Below, in pieces: positions 25,392 through 35,050 of a stretch of DNA of 64,000 nt (its first letter is position 1; every line of letters starts with the position of its first letter). Both the position numbers and the translations under genes were made by a program. The notes below the pieces were generated by a model. That model searched no databases, had not been told where the DNA came from, and saw only the letters and a program-made list of their open reading frames with translations. The stretch is from JAWKUK01 sp964402175. Lineage in GTDB: Bacteria; Planctomycetota; UBA1135; GCA-002686595. The DNA is taken from positions 1-64,000 of the forward strand of contig CAYOBN010000004.1 of the NCBI GenBank assembly GCA_964402175.1, in the 5' to 3' direction.

Positions 25392-25433
25392 GCGCCCGGC
25401 TGCTCCGTGTATGCTGGTTCTAGGGGAATACCC

Positions 25434-25919
25434 ATGGACCTGGCCGACGACGTGTACCAAGCGCTCCGCGGGATCGCCCGCAATGCCCTGGCGCGCACGT
25501 CGGCACGCCTGGAGCCGACCGAGCTCGTCCATCAGGCCTGGGCGAACATCTCGATGCGTTGGGCCGACTTGCCTCGCAGCCAGTTCCTCGCGCTGTGTGC
25601 GACGGTCATGCGGCGGATCGCAGTCGATGAAGCCCGCCGCCTCGGTGTGCGCCAGGCCGGGGGGCAACGGGTGACCCTGTCGGGAGTCGCCGCCAACGAC
25701 ACCTTCGAAGCCAGCGTCGACGTGCTCGACCTCGACGAGGCGCTCGACGAGCTGCGTAGTTACGACCCCCGCTGGGCACAGATCGTCGAGCTGCGTTACT
25801 TCGGAGGCCTCACAGGCGACGAAGTCGCTGAGGTCCTCAACCTCTCGCGCAAGACCGTGGTGCGCGATTGGGCCTTCGCTCGGGCGTGGCTCCAAGCGCG
25901 CTTGACTCCCCGTCCCTAA
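25434..25919 (+). CDS. ECF-like RNA polymerase sigma factor
   Basis: A 161-aa sigma factor of the ECF-like subfamily best known from Rhodopirellula (Sigma70_ECF). It has a sigma2-type helix with LVHQAWANIS and AVDEARR around the -10 binding region, and a sigma4 domain ending in ELRYFGGLTGDEVAEVLNLSRKTVVRDW, a clear helix-turn-helix. The ATG at 25434 was preferred over a GTG further upstream because a purine-rich AGGGGAA lies eight bases before it. The kinase gene starts eight bases after its stop. Sigma-kinase pairs of this sort are a planctomycete hallmark and suggest that phosphorylation controls sigma activity. No anti-sigma gene is visible. Confidence 0.9.
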   Translation: MDLADDVYQALRGIARNALARTSARLEPTELVHQAWANISMRWADLPRSQFLALCATVMRRIAVDEARRLGVRQAGGQRVTLSGVAANDTFEASVDVLDLDEALDELRSYDPRWAQIVELRYFGGLTGDEVAEVLNLSRKTVVRDWAFARAWLQARLTPRP

Positions 25920-25927
25920 CCCGAGCC

Positions 25928-28429
25928 ATGGTCCCGACTCCAGAGTCCGAGCGCGACGCGCGACGCGCGCTGCTGCATGAGGCGCTGGACCTGTCACCCG
26001 AGCAGCGCGCGGAGTATCTGCGGCGCCACATCCCCGACGAGCGCGCTCGTGCGGAGGCGCTGGAGCTCCTGCGCGCAGCGGAGGATGTCGGCGACTTCCT
26101 GGAGCGCCCCGCGGCTGTCTCCCCGACTGGCGGCCCGATGCCGAAGCAGATCGGCGCGTACTCGTTGGAGCGGCCGCTCGGTTACGGCGCGATGGGCGTC
26201 GTCTACCTCGCTCACCAAGCGGCCCCAGCTCGGCCGGTCGCGCTGAAGCTGCTGCGCACGGACCAATCGAGCGCCGCAGCGATGGAGCGTTTCCGCCGGG
26301 AAGCAGAGGTCCTGGCGCGGCTCGCTCACTCCGGCATCGCGCGCGTGTACGAAGTCGGCACCAGCGACCTCGGCGCTGGTCCGCAGCCCTGGATCGCGAT
26401 GGAGTACATCGCAGGTCGCAACCTCCTCGCTCACGTCGCAGAAGCGCAGCTCGATCGAAGGGCTCGGGTCGCGCTCGTGATCGAGCTGGCGCGAGCGCTC
26501 GCACACGCGCACGCCGCTGGTGTCGTCCATCGCGATCTGAAGCCAGACAACATCTTGGTCCGCCCAAGCGGCGCAGCGGTCATCCTCGACTTCGGGGTCG
26601 CGCGCATCAGCGACGATGCATCGGATCTGACCCGACTGACGGGCACGGGCCAGGTCATCGGGACGCTGTCCTACATGGCGCCCGAGCAAGCGCGAGGTAT
26701 GACTGCTGGCGCCGCCGCGGATCAATACGCGCTGGGTGCGATCCTCTACGAGCTGCTCTCGGGGCACCTACCCCTCGATGTGCGCGGCCGCATGTTGCAT
26801 CAGGCGCTGCAAGTCATCGCCGAGGGGTATGTCACCCGGATCTCCAAGTATGACCCGAGCCTTGCAGGTGACCTGGAGGCCATCGTCACGACGGCGCTGG
26901 CGGACGAACCCAATCGCCGCTACCCCGATGTGTCGGCGTTTGCCGACGACCTGCAGCGTTGGCTCGACGGTGAGCCCGTTCGCGCACGCAGGGTGAACGT
27001 CCTCGAGGCCGTCGCGCGCAGTATTCGACGCCGGCCGTTGATCACCCTGGGCGTCGCTGCCGGTCTTGTCGTCTTGTCGGTCGCCGCTACGCTGACGTTG
27101 GAGTCTGTCTGGCGACGCGCTCACTCGGAGCGCGTTGCACAGGTGTTCGCTGATCGGGCGCTCTTGAGCGAACTCCAGGAAGAGGAGACTAGCCTTTGGC
27201 CAGCCGACTCCACTCGTCTCGACGAGCTCGAATCTTGGCTGGAGCGAGCCGCCGCTCTGACCGAACGTGGGTCCGCTCACCGCGATTGGCGTGGCCATCT
27301 CGACAACGACGAAGGCGCTCGAGCGACGACGGACTGGCTGCGACAGCAGCTCGACGAGCTGCTCGCCGGCCTGGAGGCATTCCGTGCCGAGGGCAGCATC
27401 CTGGACTCTGTCCGGCGACGGCATCGACGCGCCAGCACACTACGCCACGAAACGGTGACGCTACAGGAAGCCGCATGGCAAGCGGCCGCCGCGCGTGTGG
27501 CGCTCGACCCCCGCTTCGCGGACGTGAAGCTCGAACCGGTCGAAGGCCTCGTACCGCTCGGCCCGGACCCCCGTTCGGGTCTCGAGGAGTTCGCGGTGCT
27601 GGCGACGGGGTCTCTGCCGAAGCGTGCGTCGCCGAGCGCCGCGGTCCGACCCGCGAGCGGCGATGCGGTCGTCCTCGTGCTGATCCCCGGAGGCTCTTAC
27701 CTCATCGGAGCACAGAACGAGGATCCCCGAGGCCCGAATCACATCGGCGGTCAAGCGGACTACGCCGAGCACTATGGCCCGCCATTCCGAGTCGAGATCG
27801 AACCCTACTTCATCGGTAAGTTCGAACTGACACAGGACCAGTGGTCGCGCATGCACGGCCGCAATCCGAGCTACTTCGATCCCGGCCACGCATCACACGG
27901 AGTCATCGTCACCGACCTGCATCCCGTCGAAGCGATCACGTGCCTCGATGTGAACGGCACTCTGCCGCGCTACGGGTTGTGCTTGCCGACCGAGGTCCAA
28001 TGGGAGGTCGGAGCGCGCGGAGGGACGGACCTACCTTACATCTCGAGCGCTCAACCAGAGGCCCTGATCGGATACGCGAACTTCGATTCGCAGACCGAGC
28101 ACGACCTCGCCTGTCCATACCCCCTCGCTTCGGATGGCTATTTCATGACCTGGCCTGTGGGCACGGGTGAGCCGAACCCCTATGGACTGTACGACGTGCT
28201 CGGCAACGTCAGCGAGATCTGCTCGGACACGTACAAAGTCCACTTCCACGAGCTCCAGCACCGTCGAGGCGACGGCTTGGTGCTCGCTGAGCCGGACGGT
28301 GACAGGTCACGTCGCGGCGGCGGAATGTGCCACTCCGCCCTTCGCCTCAGTGTCTACATGCGCAGCGATATCCGTTTCGACAACGGAGACAGCGCGACGG
28401 GTGTACGAGTGGCGCGCCCCCTGCGCTGA
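25928..28429 (+). CDS. Ser/Thr protein kinase with FGE-sulfatase-like domain
   Basis: An 833-aa membrane kinase. The kinase domain lies at about 77-345, with a glycine loop LGYGAMGVVYLA, Lys107 in VALKLL, the catalytic HRDLKPDN (Asp203), DFG (Asp221) and an APEQ activation segment; it looks catalytically complete. A transmembrane helix follows (about 370-392), then a coiled-coil-prone linker. The C-terminus (about 640-833) resembles the formylglycine-generating-enzyme fold: HPVEAITC, LPTEVQWEVGARGG, GNVSEI and RRGGGMCHSALRLSV. The domain is shortened relative to typical copies and probably serves as an extracytoplasmic sensor. The gene lies eight bases past the sigma factor. Confidence 0.9.
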   Translation: MVPTPESERDARRALLHEALDLSPEQRAEYLRRHIPDERARAEALELLRAAEDVGDFLERPAAVSPTGGPMPKQIGAYSLERPLGYGAMGVVYLAHQAAPARPVALKLLRTDQSSAAAMERFRREAEVLARLAHSGIARVYEVGTSDLGAGPQPWIAMEYIAGRNLLAHVAEAQLDRRARVALVIELARALAHAHAAGVVHRDLKPDNILVRPSGAAVILDFGVARISDDASDLTRLTGTGQVIGTLSYMAPEQARGMTAGAAADQYALGAILYELLSGHLPLDVRGRMLHQALQVIAEGYVTRISKYDPSLAGDLEAIVTTALADEPNRRYPDVSAFADDLQRWLDGEPVRARRVNVLEAVARSIRRRPLITLGVAAGLVVLSVAATLTLESVWRRAHSERVAQVFADRALLSELQEEETSLWPADSTRLDELESWLERAAALTERGSAHRDWRGHLDNDEGARATTDWLRQQLDELLAGLEAFRAEGSILDSVRRRHRRASTLRHETVTLQEAAWQAAAARVALDPRFADVKLEPVEGLVPLGPDPRSGLEEFAVLATGSLPKRASPSAAVRPASGDAVVLVLIPGGSYLIGAQNEDPRGPNHIGGQADYAEHYGPPFRVEIEPYFIGKFELTQDQWSRMHGRNPSYFDPGHASHGVIVTDLHPVEAITCLDVNGTLPRYGLCLPTEVQWEVGARGGTDLPYISSAQPEALIGYANFDSQTEHDLACPYPLASDGYFMTWPVGTGEPNPYGLYDVLGNVSEICSDTYKVHFHELQHRRGDGLVLAEPDGDRSRRGGGMCHSALRLSVYMRSDIRFDNGDSATGVRVARPLR

Positions 28430-28518
28430 GGCCTCAGAGCGTCATGATCGGCGAAGCGCCCCGTCGGCCAGTTCGACAGCTTCGATCGTGGTGCTTCACG
28501 ATCCCGTATCGCCCGTGA
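28430..28518. other. Convergent intergenic gap
   Basis: About 90 bp between the convergent kinase and DUF1501 stops. A GC-rich segment, no convincing hairpin. Confidence 0.3.
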
Positions 28519-29784
28519 TCAGACGATGACACCGATCGGGCTCGGCGTGAAGCCCGGGAAGATCGACCCGAGGTCCGTCGCGTCGAGGCGCTCGGTGAGG
28601 ATCTCCGCGAGGACCGCGCGATAGTCCGTCGTCACCGCGAGGTCGCCTTGGTCGAGCTGTGACGGAGCGAGGCCTGGCCAGGCACCGAAGACACGGCCGC
28701 CCGCGACCGCGTCGCCGAGCACGAACAGGCACGAGCCGCGGCCGTGGTCGGTCCCGGCGCTGCCGTTCTCCGCGACGCGGCGGCCGAACTCGGATTGGAC
28801 GACGAGGGTCCAACGTCGGCCGCTGCCGCGCAGGTCGAGCTCGAACGCATCGAGCCCGAGGGCCAGGTCGTTCAGCATCCCAGCGAGCTGCCCGTTGATC
28901 GGACCCATGTTGGCGTGGTGGTCCCAGCCGCCGTAGTCGTAGGTGACCGCCTCGAGCTCGACCCCGTGTTTCAGGAGCGCGGCGGTCGAGGCCAGCGCGC
29001 TGCCGAGGTCGCTCGCGGGGTAACTCGCTCCGTTGGTCGGCTGGTAGTTAGCAAAATCCACCGCTTGCAGCAGGTCGATCGTCGCGAGCGCGCTGCCGGC
29101 GGCAGGGCCGACGGGCGGCGCGGTGCGGGCGTACATTCGTTCCAGCGCGGCGCGCCGCGCTGGCGCTGTGACGGGATCACCGGGGAAGCCGAACGACGCC
29201 GGATCCGCGACCGGGAGCGAAGCGGGCGCACCGGCGAGCATCCTCGGCAGGAGGTCGCCGAGGGCGAGCCCGCGTAGCTCTCCTTGGCCGAGCGCGCCGA
29301 CGCGCCAGAGGTGCCGCGCGAGCCAGCCGTCGAACGCGATCGTCGGAGAGTTCGGCGACCCGGTCTCGATCCGTGCCATCGCGTCGAAGTGCGAGCGCGT
29401 CGGATCCGTCGAGCCCGCCGCTTGCACGAACGCGAGCTTCTGATCGGTGTAGGCACGCAGCAGCGGAGCGAGCGACGGCGCGAGCCCGAAGAAACCGTCG
29501 AGGTCCAGCACCTGGCTCGGGGGCACGGCCAGCGTCGGTCGCGCGCTGTACAGACCGGGATCGCCGTAGGGCACGACCGCCGAGAGCATGTCGGTGCCCC
29601 CGCGCAGGAAGACGAAGATCAGTGTGTCGCGGGACTGCCCTGCGCCACCGCCCGGCGCACCGAGAGCGGTGCGGGGGAGCCAGACCGGCGTGGCGGCGGC
29701 AGCGGCGGCAGCGCCGAGGAAGCCGCGCCTCGAGAGCTGCGTGTACTCGCCGCAACCCGCTGCACCGTGGAAGGAGCTCTGCAT
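28519..29784 (-). CDS. DUF1501 protein, Tat-exported
   Basis: A 421-aa DUF1501 protein. The twin-arginine signal is SRRGFLGAAAAAAATPVWLP. Family landmarks follow: LIFVFLRGGTDMLSAVVP, HFDAMARIETG, a WDHHANMG block with paired histidines, VVQSEFGRRVAENGSAGTDHG and the C-terminal GRVFGAWPGL. The family belongs to the alkaline-phosphatase-like superfamily by fold, but an activity has not been established for it. The gene lies four bases after the DUF1800 stop; DUF1800 followed by DUF1501 is a fixed pair in planctomycetes and several other phyla. The start at 29784 keeps the Tat signal near the N-terminus; the open frame upstream overlaps DUF1800. Confidence 0.93.
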   Translation of the reverse strand: MQSSFHGAAGCGEYTQLSRRGFLGAAAAAAATPVWLPRTALGAPGGGAGQSRDTLIFVFLRGGTDMLSAVVPYGDPGLYSARPTLAVPPSQVLDLDGFFGLAPSLAPLLRAYTDQKLAFVQAAGSTDPTRSHFDAMARIETGSPNSPTIAFDGWLARHLWRVGALGQGELRGLALGDLLPRMLAGAPASLPVADPASFGFPGDPVTAPARRAALERMYARTAPPVGPAAGSALATIDLLQAVDFANYQPTNGASYPASDLGSALASTAALLKHGVELEAVTYDYGGWDHHANMGPINGQLAGMLNDLALGLDAFELDLRGSGRRWTLVVQSEFGRRVAENGSAGTDHGRGSCLFVLGDAVAGGRVFGAWPGLAPSQLDQGDLAVTTDYRAVLAEILTERLDATDLGSIFPGFTPSPIGVIV

Positions 29785-29788
29785 GGGA

Positions 29789-31288
29789 TCAGTACCGCTG
29801 GTAGGAGGGGGAAGACGCGGCGAGCGCGAGGGCCTCGCGGAAGACCTGCAAGGTGAAGATGGGCTGCGAGTCGACGTAGGTTTGGACTTCGGCGACGTCG
29901 TCGCTCCACAGCGCGCCACCGGACAATACCTCTGACAACCGACGCCCAACCTGCGCTCTACCCACGTTGCCGTACAACGCCGCCAGACTGGCGTTCGAGA
30001 GGCTCAGCGCTTGGATTCGGTTCATGACGAGGTCGTCGGCGAACTGCCAGCGCGGCAACACCGAGGCGCCCCATGCGCCCTCGGTATCGGGATAACCGTT
30101 CGGGGGCAGCCAGCCGAAGAGGGGTTGGCCGAGTGCGTTGAGCGCTTGGACGACCCCGCGGTAACCCGGTGTGTTGTCGGTGGGGCGGAGCTGGCGCAAG
30201 AGGCCGACCGCGACGTGATAGGGCCGCTTCAGCTTCGGCAGCGACCATGGTGTGCACAGCGCGACCGTCCCGCGCGAGAGGACCTCGGCCAGGACCTGGC
30301 GGAGCTCACCGCCGGAGCTGTTCCAGCGCGCCACCACGCGATCGACCGCGGCCTGGGGCGGGTTGTATGTCACGAACCAACTGAGCAACCGGCGCGAGAT
30401 ACGCTCGATCGTCGCCGGATGTTGGGCGAGGGTGCGCAGGACGAGCTCGCCCTCGCTGACTCCCCCGCCAGCAGGCAGTACGAGCCCCAAGCCGGGCAGG
30501 AACTTGGCGCCGTTGTCGTGGCGCAGCGGCCGGAACACAAACGCTCCCAAGTTGGGTCCGGGCCCCGCGGTCGACCAACCCGTGAAGCAGCGAGCCGCTT
30601 CGCGCACGTCGACCTCGGTGTACACCACACCCGCGCCGAGGGTGTGCAGCTCCATCGCCTCGCGCGAGTAGTTCTCGTTCGGCGCGCCGGCGACGTTCTC
30701 GACGTTGTTGAGGTAGACCAGCATCGCGCCCGCACGACCGGAGGCGACCAGCAGGTCCTCGAAGCGACCGAGCGCATGGGTGCGGAGCTCACGGTCGTAG
30801 AGGGTCCGCAAGGTGTTCAGGGAGCCTTCTTCCTGCGGCACGTGCAAGAGGTCGTCCCAGAACTCGATGAGGCGCTCGAAGAGCTGTCGCTTCGACTCGA
30901 CCGCGCGCACCAGCGTCGCGCCGCGCAGCTCACCGGCGATGACGTTGTCACCTGCCGGAGTCCCGAGGTAGGTCTGCCACAGTTGGCCGCCCGTCATCGT
31001 CAGGGACGGGAACGCCGCGAGCCGCACATCGCACGCGGAGTCGTCGATGAGCTCGGGTTGGAGCTGCTCAGCGAGCCAGGCTTCACCCCCGAGGCCGCGG
31101 ATGCGGTCGAGCTCTGAAGGGCTGAAGCCCTGGGTTGCGTGGTGGGCGAGGAACAGTTCGTAGTCGCCGTACGACCCCGGCGGGCCGGCCACTGCCGCGG
31201 TCGGGGCGGTCGTCCCGCCGAGACCCTGGTTGACGCTCGCGCCGGTCAACAGCGACCGGCGGGTGGGGGGGAGCTGTGGGGATCGCAT
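29789..31288 (-). CDS. DUF1800 protein
   Basis: A 499-aa DUF1800 protein, the usual partner of DUF1501. Recognisable blocks are LAHHATQGFSPSELDRI, FWDDLLHVP, the VYLNNVENVAGAPNENYSREAMELHTLG signature, EVDVREAARCFTGWS and LPKLKRPYHVAVGLLRQL. The protein has an arginine-rich N-terminus with TRRSLLTG followed by a weakly hydrophobic run, a possible but poor Tat signal. Its molecular role is not known; the pair is often found with cellulose-degradation or surface functions in other bacteria, which is not evident here. The ATG at 31288 was chosen as the first start before the conserved domain. Confidence 0.9.
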   Translation of the reverse strand: MRSPQLPPTRRSLLTGASVNQGLGGTTAPTAAVAGPPGSYGDYELFLAHHATQGFSPSELDRIRGLGGEAWLAEQLQPELIDDSACDVRLAAFPSLTMTGGQLWQTYLGTPAGDNVIAGELRGATLVRAVESKRQLFERLIEFWDDLLHVPQEEGSLNTLRTLYDRELRTHALGRFEDLLVASGRAGAMLVYLNNVENVAGAPNENYSREAMELHTLGAGVVYTEVDVREAARCFTGWSTAGPGPNLGAFVFRPLRHDNGAKFLPGLGLVLPAGGGVSEGELVLRTLAQHPATIERISRRLLSWFVTYNPPQAAVDRVVARWNSSGGELRQVLAEVLSRGTVALCTPWSLPKLKRPYHVAVGLLRQLRPTDNTPGYRGVVQALNALGQPLFGWLPPNGYPDTEGAWGASVLPRWQFADDLVMNRIQALSLSNASLAALYGNVGRAQVGRRLSEVLSGGALWSDDVAEVQTYVDSQPIFTLQVFREALALAASSPSYQRY

Positions 31289-31364
31289 GACCGAAGCTGA
31301 TGAACAGGGGGCCCGCGGCGAAACCCCGCGCCCCGCACCAGGTTCCGGCACCGACCAAGGAAAA

Positions 31365-33848
31365 TCAGCGCTGGGCGCTGAGCTCGGCCAGGATACGCTC
31401 CGAACGGCCCGTGCAGAGCTCCCGGACCCGCTCTTGTGAATCCTCGGGCTGATTCCGGACATACTTGGTCGGGTCCACCGCGAACGGGACCAGCTCTCGC
31501 ATGATCGAGGCGGTGGCGTAGAACAGGTCCCTGGGCACGAAGTGCTCCAGGTACGGGAAGTCGTCCGTGTTGAGCGGAACAGGGCCCTCTGCGGCGAGGA
31601 AACCTGCGATCTCCTCCGGGCCCATGAGCAACAGACTCAGCAGCTCTTCGGGGCTCCCGATGTCGATCGACTGCAGGTCGGCGCGCACCGCGTCGTCCGC
31701 GAAGCGGCGCGCGAGGACTCCGTAGTCGATCGTCGCATCGTCACGGCGGGCGACGAACAAGCCGTGGTTCTTCACGTACCAGAACGTCGCGTTCGGGAAT
31801 ACGGCGGCGAAGCTCGCCATCGCGGAGCGAAGGCGCTTCGGCGCGACCTGGTAGAGCGGCATCCACTGACATACGATCCCGTCGGGCTCCAGGTGGTCTC
31901 GGATCGATGCGTAGTACTCGCGTGTGTACAGGTAGCCGACCCGCGAGACCTTGGGGTGGATCGGATCAGCGGTGATCATGTCGAACGTACCGCGGCCGTG
32001 ACGCAGGAAGCTGCGACCATCGTCGATCCGGATGTGCACCAGAGGATTGCGCGCGACATCGCGGTTGATCGTGCGCAGCACACGATGGGCGTCGAGGATC
32101 TCGGGCGAGAGCTCCACCACGTCGATCCGTTCGATGCCTGGATGGCGAGCAGTGCAATCGAGAGTGATGCCCATCCCGAGCCCGATCACGAGGGCCGTTC
32201 GAGGATCCTCGAGGAACATCAGGGGCAGGTGCCCCTTGAGTACGAAGTGGCGTCGCTGCACGTAGCCGTCGTCGGCTTCGACGTTGCCGCCGATGACGAG
32301 GCGCGTGACCCCGCTCTTCGAGCGCTCGACGTCGATGGTGTTCTGGATGCCTTCAGCGTGATACAGGAGCTCGGTCTCGGCGCCGCTCGTTTGGTTGAAG
32401 TTGAGCGTCACCCGGTAAGGCGAAAACGCCGGGATGACGGCGGCACCGATCGTCGTGAGTAACGCCAGTCCGACGAGTGGGTGACGCAGCGTTCGCAGTC
32501 CATGGCCCGCGCTGACGAGGCACCCGATCCCGACGATCGTGAAGACGCCCGCAAGGAGCGCAAAGGTCGGACGGGTGCCCAGGAGCGGAATGATGAAGAG
32601 GCCCGTGACGAGCGAACCAGCGATGGCGCCGAAGGTGTTCGCGGCGTAGAGGTTGCCGGTACTGCTGCCGACCGTCGTCACCGAGCCGGTATAGGCTCGC
32701 AGGGCCACGGGGAAGGTCGCGCCCAGCAGAGAGGTGGGCACGACGAGAAGCACGAACGAAGCGAGCAGCGTGCTGACGACGAGGGCAGAACCACGGGCCT
32801 CTCCCATCAACGCCGAGACCGCCCCCAAGAGGTCGCCGAAGACACCAGGGACGCCGTTTACGATGGCTGCGAGCACGGCGACGCTGATGCCGACCCCGAG
32901 CTGCAAGCGCCCGAGGAGCGCGAGGGGTTCTGGATGGGCATCGACAAAACGTCGAACCGCGAAGCTGCCCAGGAAGATGCCGAACAGGAAACAGGCCAGC
33001 ATCGAGGCGAAGGAGTACACCGTCGCGCTGAAGCTGATGAGCAACACCCGCGTCCACACGACTTCGAAGCCGAAGGAAGCGAACCCCGAGATCGCGAGCG
33101 CGAGCAGCGCGACGCGCTGGTTCTTCGTGCGCCCGGGACGAGCCTCGCTCTGTGCGGTCCGGCGCTCGTCGACATCTGGGACGACCCGTTCCTTGTAGCC
33201 CAGCGCCACGCAGGTCACTCCGATCGCAAGGTTCAGCGCTGCGATCACGAGCGTGGTGGTCTGCATGCCGAGATACGGCAGCAACACGAACCCCGAGGCC
33301 AAAGTGCCCGCGAGTGCGCCGAGGGTGTTCACGGCGTAGAAGTGCGCTCCGACGCGGCCGAGGAGCTCGCGCCGGCGCACGAACTGGCGCAAGATCAGCG
33401 GCAGCGTCGCACCCATGAGTGCCGTAGGGACGAGCAACGCGCTGATCGCGACGAGGACTCGCGCGAGCAGATAGAGGCGACTTGGTGCGTCGTGGCTCAA
33501 CGGATAGGCCTGGGCGAGCAGCGGCTCGCAGGCATCCAGCAGCGGGCGCAGCCCGAGCGCCGCGAGTCCGATGCCGACTTCGGCCAGGCCGTACCACAGC
33601 AGCGGCCGCGCTGTTCGCTCGGCCCATCGTCCGCCAGCGAGGCTGCCGAGCGCGAGCCCGCCCATGAACGCCGCGAGGATGATCGCGACCCCGTACATGT
33701 CGCTGCCCAGGAACAGCCCGAGCGTCCGCATCCACAGGACCTGGTACACGAGGCCTGCCGCGCCCGAAGCGAAGAACAGCAGGGTGATCGTCCGTGACCG
33801 GTCGATAGGGGATGAGGCCTCGTTCACTCGGGGAATACTCTCGGGCAT
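31365..33848 (-). CDS. Membrane-fused spermidine-synthase-like protein
   Basis: An 827-aa protein with two parts. The first about 480 residues are membranous, with roughly 12 or more hydrophobic helices in two similar halves (each starts with a FxxSGAAGLVYQVLWMR- or SGFASFGFEVVWTR-type helix), resembling an MFS-like spermidine-synthase-associated membrane domain. The C-terminal part is a Rossmann methyltransferase-fold domain of the spermidine synthase type, with TALVIGLGMGITL, IDVVELSPEIL, IDDGRSFL and MITADPIHP. The acidic residues that bind aminopropyl donor in true SpeE are only partly evident, so polyamine synthesis is not assured. Such fusions are common in planctomycetes. The substrate may be a lipid-linked or exported molecule. 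Confidence 0.85.
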   Translation of the reverse strand: MPESIPRVNEASSPIDRSRTITLLFFASGAAGLVYQVLWMRTLGLFLGSDMYGVAIILAAFMGGLALGSLAGGRWAERTARPLLWYGLAEVGIGLAALGLRPLLDACEPLLAQAYPLSHDAPSRLYLLARVLVAISALLVPTALMGATLPLILRQFVRRRELLGRVGAHFYAVNTLGALAGTLASGFVLLPYLGMQTTTLVIAALNLAIGVTCVALGYKERVVPDVDERRTAQSEARPGRTKNQRVALLALAISGFASFGFEVVWTRVLLISFSATVYSFASMLACFLFGIFLGSFAVRRFVDAHPEPLALLGRLQLGVGISVAVLAAIVNGVPGVFGDLLGAVSALMGEARGSALVVSTLLASFVLLVVPTSLLGATFPVALRAYTGSVTTVGSSTGNLYAANTFGAIAGSLVTGLFIIPLLGTRPTFALLAGVFTIVGIGCLVSAGHGLRTLRHPLVGLALLTTIGAAVIPAFSPYRVTLNFNQTSGAETELLYHAEGIQNTIDVERSKSGVTRLVIGGNVEADDGYVQRRHFVLKGHLPLMFLEDPRTALVIGLGMGITLDCTARHPGIERIDVVELSPEILDAHRVLRTINRDVARNPLVHIRIDDGRSFLRHGRGTFDMITADPIHPKVSRVGYLYTREYYASIRDHLEPDGIVCQWMPLYQVAPKRLRSAMASFAAVFPNATFWYVKNHGLFVARRDDATIDYGVLARRFADDAVRADLQSIDIGSPEELLSLLLMGPEEIAGFLAAEGPVPLNTDDFPYLEHFVPRDLFYATASIMRELVPFAVDPTKYVRNQPEDSQERVRELCTGRSERILAELSAQR

Positions 33849-34036
33849 ATCGCTTTAAGGGACCGCTTCCGCGCCCTCTCTGTCAACGTCCACGCACGGA
33901 ATGACATGGGTGCAATCCCCTAGTTCGGGACGCTCGATCTCGTTCGAGCACGCACCGCTGAGTCGTACCTACAGGTTTGAGATAGGCGTGGGTCCAAGCC
34001 GTGCTCCGGGGCCGACCACGAGGCACTTTGGGAAGC

Positions 34037-35038
34037 TCACTCCTTCAGCCATGCCGCGACCCACGCTGCAGCGCGAGCCTGGGCGGCAGGGTTCGGATGT
34101 TCGTCCAGGCGGTTGTTCGTCAGCGCTGGTGCATCAGCGCTCTGGAACTCGGACGACAGATCCAGCACCGCGACGCCTTTGGCCTCCAGATACCGGCGCA
34201 CGGACTCGAACGGACCCGCACACTGTTCGATCCTCGGATGGTCCGGCCAGAGCAGGAAACGAACGTCCCCTGATTTGCTCCTGCAAGCCTCGATGAGCGC
34301 GGCTAGCCGCGCCTCGTGCGCTGCCCAGACCTCGGGAGTCCGGTACATCTCGGCGAGGAAGTCGGGGTAACGCGTGCCGAAGTCGCTGCGCAGGCCGCGC
34401 CAATAGATCCAGTTGAAGAGATGCGACTTGCGCACGATCCAAGCGATGGCGGCGGGCGGCGGCTCGATCGCCGGATCGGGGCGCGTGCGACCCGCGTCGT
34501 TCGCAGCGGTCTCGATGTCGGTCAGCGTATACGTCACCAGGATGCGTTCGACGACGAACGGCCAGGACTCGACCGCTTTGATCTCGTCGCCGGTGTTCCA
34601 ACCGCACATCGCTGCGACGTGGATCCGCCAGTCGGAGCCGAGCTCCTTCCCGAGGTGCGCCGCAAAGCGCTGCTCGATGCGCGGTGTGCCGTGCCCCGCC
34701 ATCAGGGAGTCACCGACGATCAGGAGCGCGGGGCGTTCATCGTCGACGAGCTCGACGTCGCGGTAACCGAGCGAATTGATGGGCCACCAGTGCTCTTGGA
34801 ACCAACGGTAACCCGCGCGCGTGATGCCGTAGCCATCCGACTTGACCACGAAGAGACCGAACACGAGCTCTGCGAGGAGCAGCAGGTACATAAGTCCTGA
34901 CGCGGCCAGTGAGCCCGCGAAAGCGCCCCCAGGGCGCCGGCCTGCGCGCCGACGGCGCAGCAGGATCCACAACGTGACAAGGGTCGAAGCGACGAGCGGC
35001 GCGACGAGCCAGATGGCGAATTCCCAGCGATCAGGCAT
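34037..35038 (-). CDS. SGNH hydrolase-type membrane protein
   Basis: A 333-aa protein with two N-terminal transmembrane helices (about residues 7-27 and 46-65) and a periplasmic SGNH domain. An NSLGYRD block precedes the nucleophile elbow IVGDSLMAG with Ser111, and the DEHPN motif near the C-terminus supplies Asp312/His314. The NSLG(Y/F)RD context is typical of SGNH proteins encoded near polysaccharide or lipid modification genes, where they act as esterases or acyltransferases. It is 12 bases downstream of the large membrane protein on the same strand, so the two are probably cotranscribed. No acetyl donor transporter is present, and the substrate is not known. Confidence 0.82.
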   Translation of the reverse strand: MPDRWEFAIWLVAPLVASTLVTLWILLRRRRAGRRPGGAFAGSLAASGLMYLLLLAELVFGLFVVKSDGYGITRAGYRWFQEHWWPINSLGYRDVELVDDERPALLIVGDSLMAGHGTPRIEQRFAAHLGKELGSDWRIHVAAMCGWNTGDEIKAVESWPFVVERILVTYTLTDIETAANDAGRTRPDPAIEPPPAAIAWIVRKSHLFNWIYWRGLRSDFGTRYPDFLAEMYRTPEVWAAHEARLAALIEACRSKSGDVRFLLWPDHPRIEQCAGPFESVRRYLEAKGVAVLDLSSEFQSADAPALTNNRLDEHPNPAAQARAAAWVAAWLKE

Positions 35039-35050
35039 GGTGCGAGCGGC

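Noticed and set aside
23436..26567. A 1043-residue open frame antisense to DUF1552, the papain-like gene, sigma factor and kinase
   Set aside because: High GC and the codon bias of the true genes leave the opposite strand free of stops. The frame has no coherent domains and is rich in Arg, Ala and Gly; the sense genes are clearly real.
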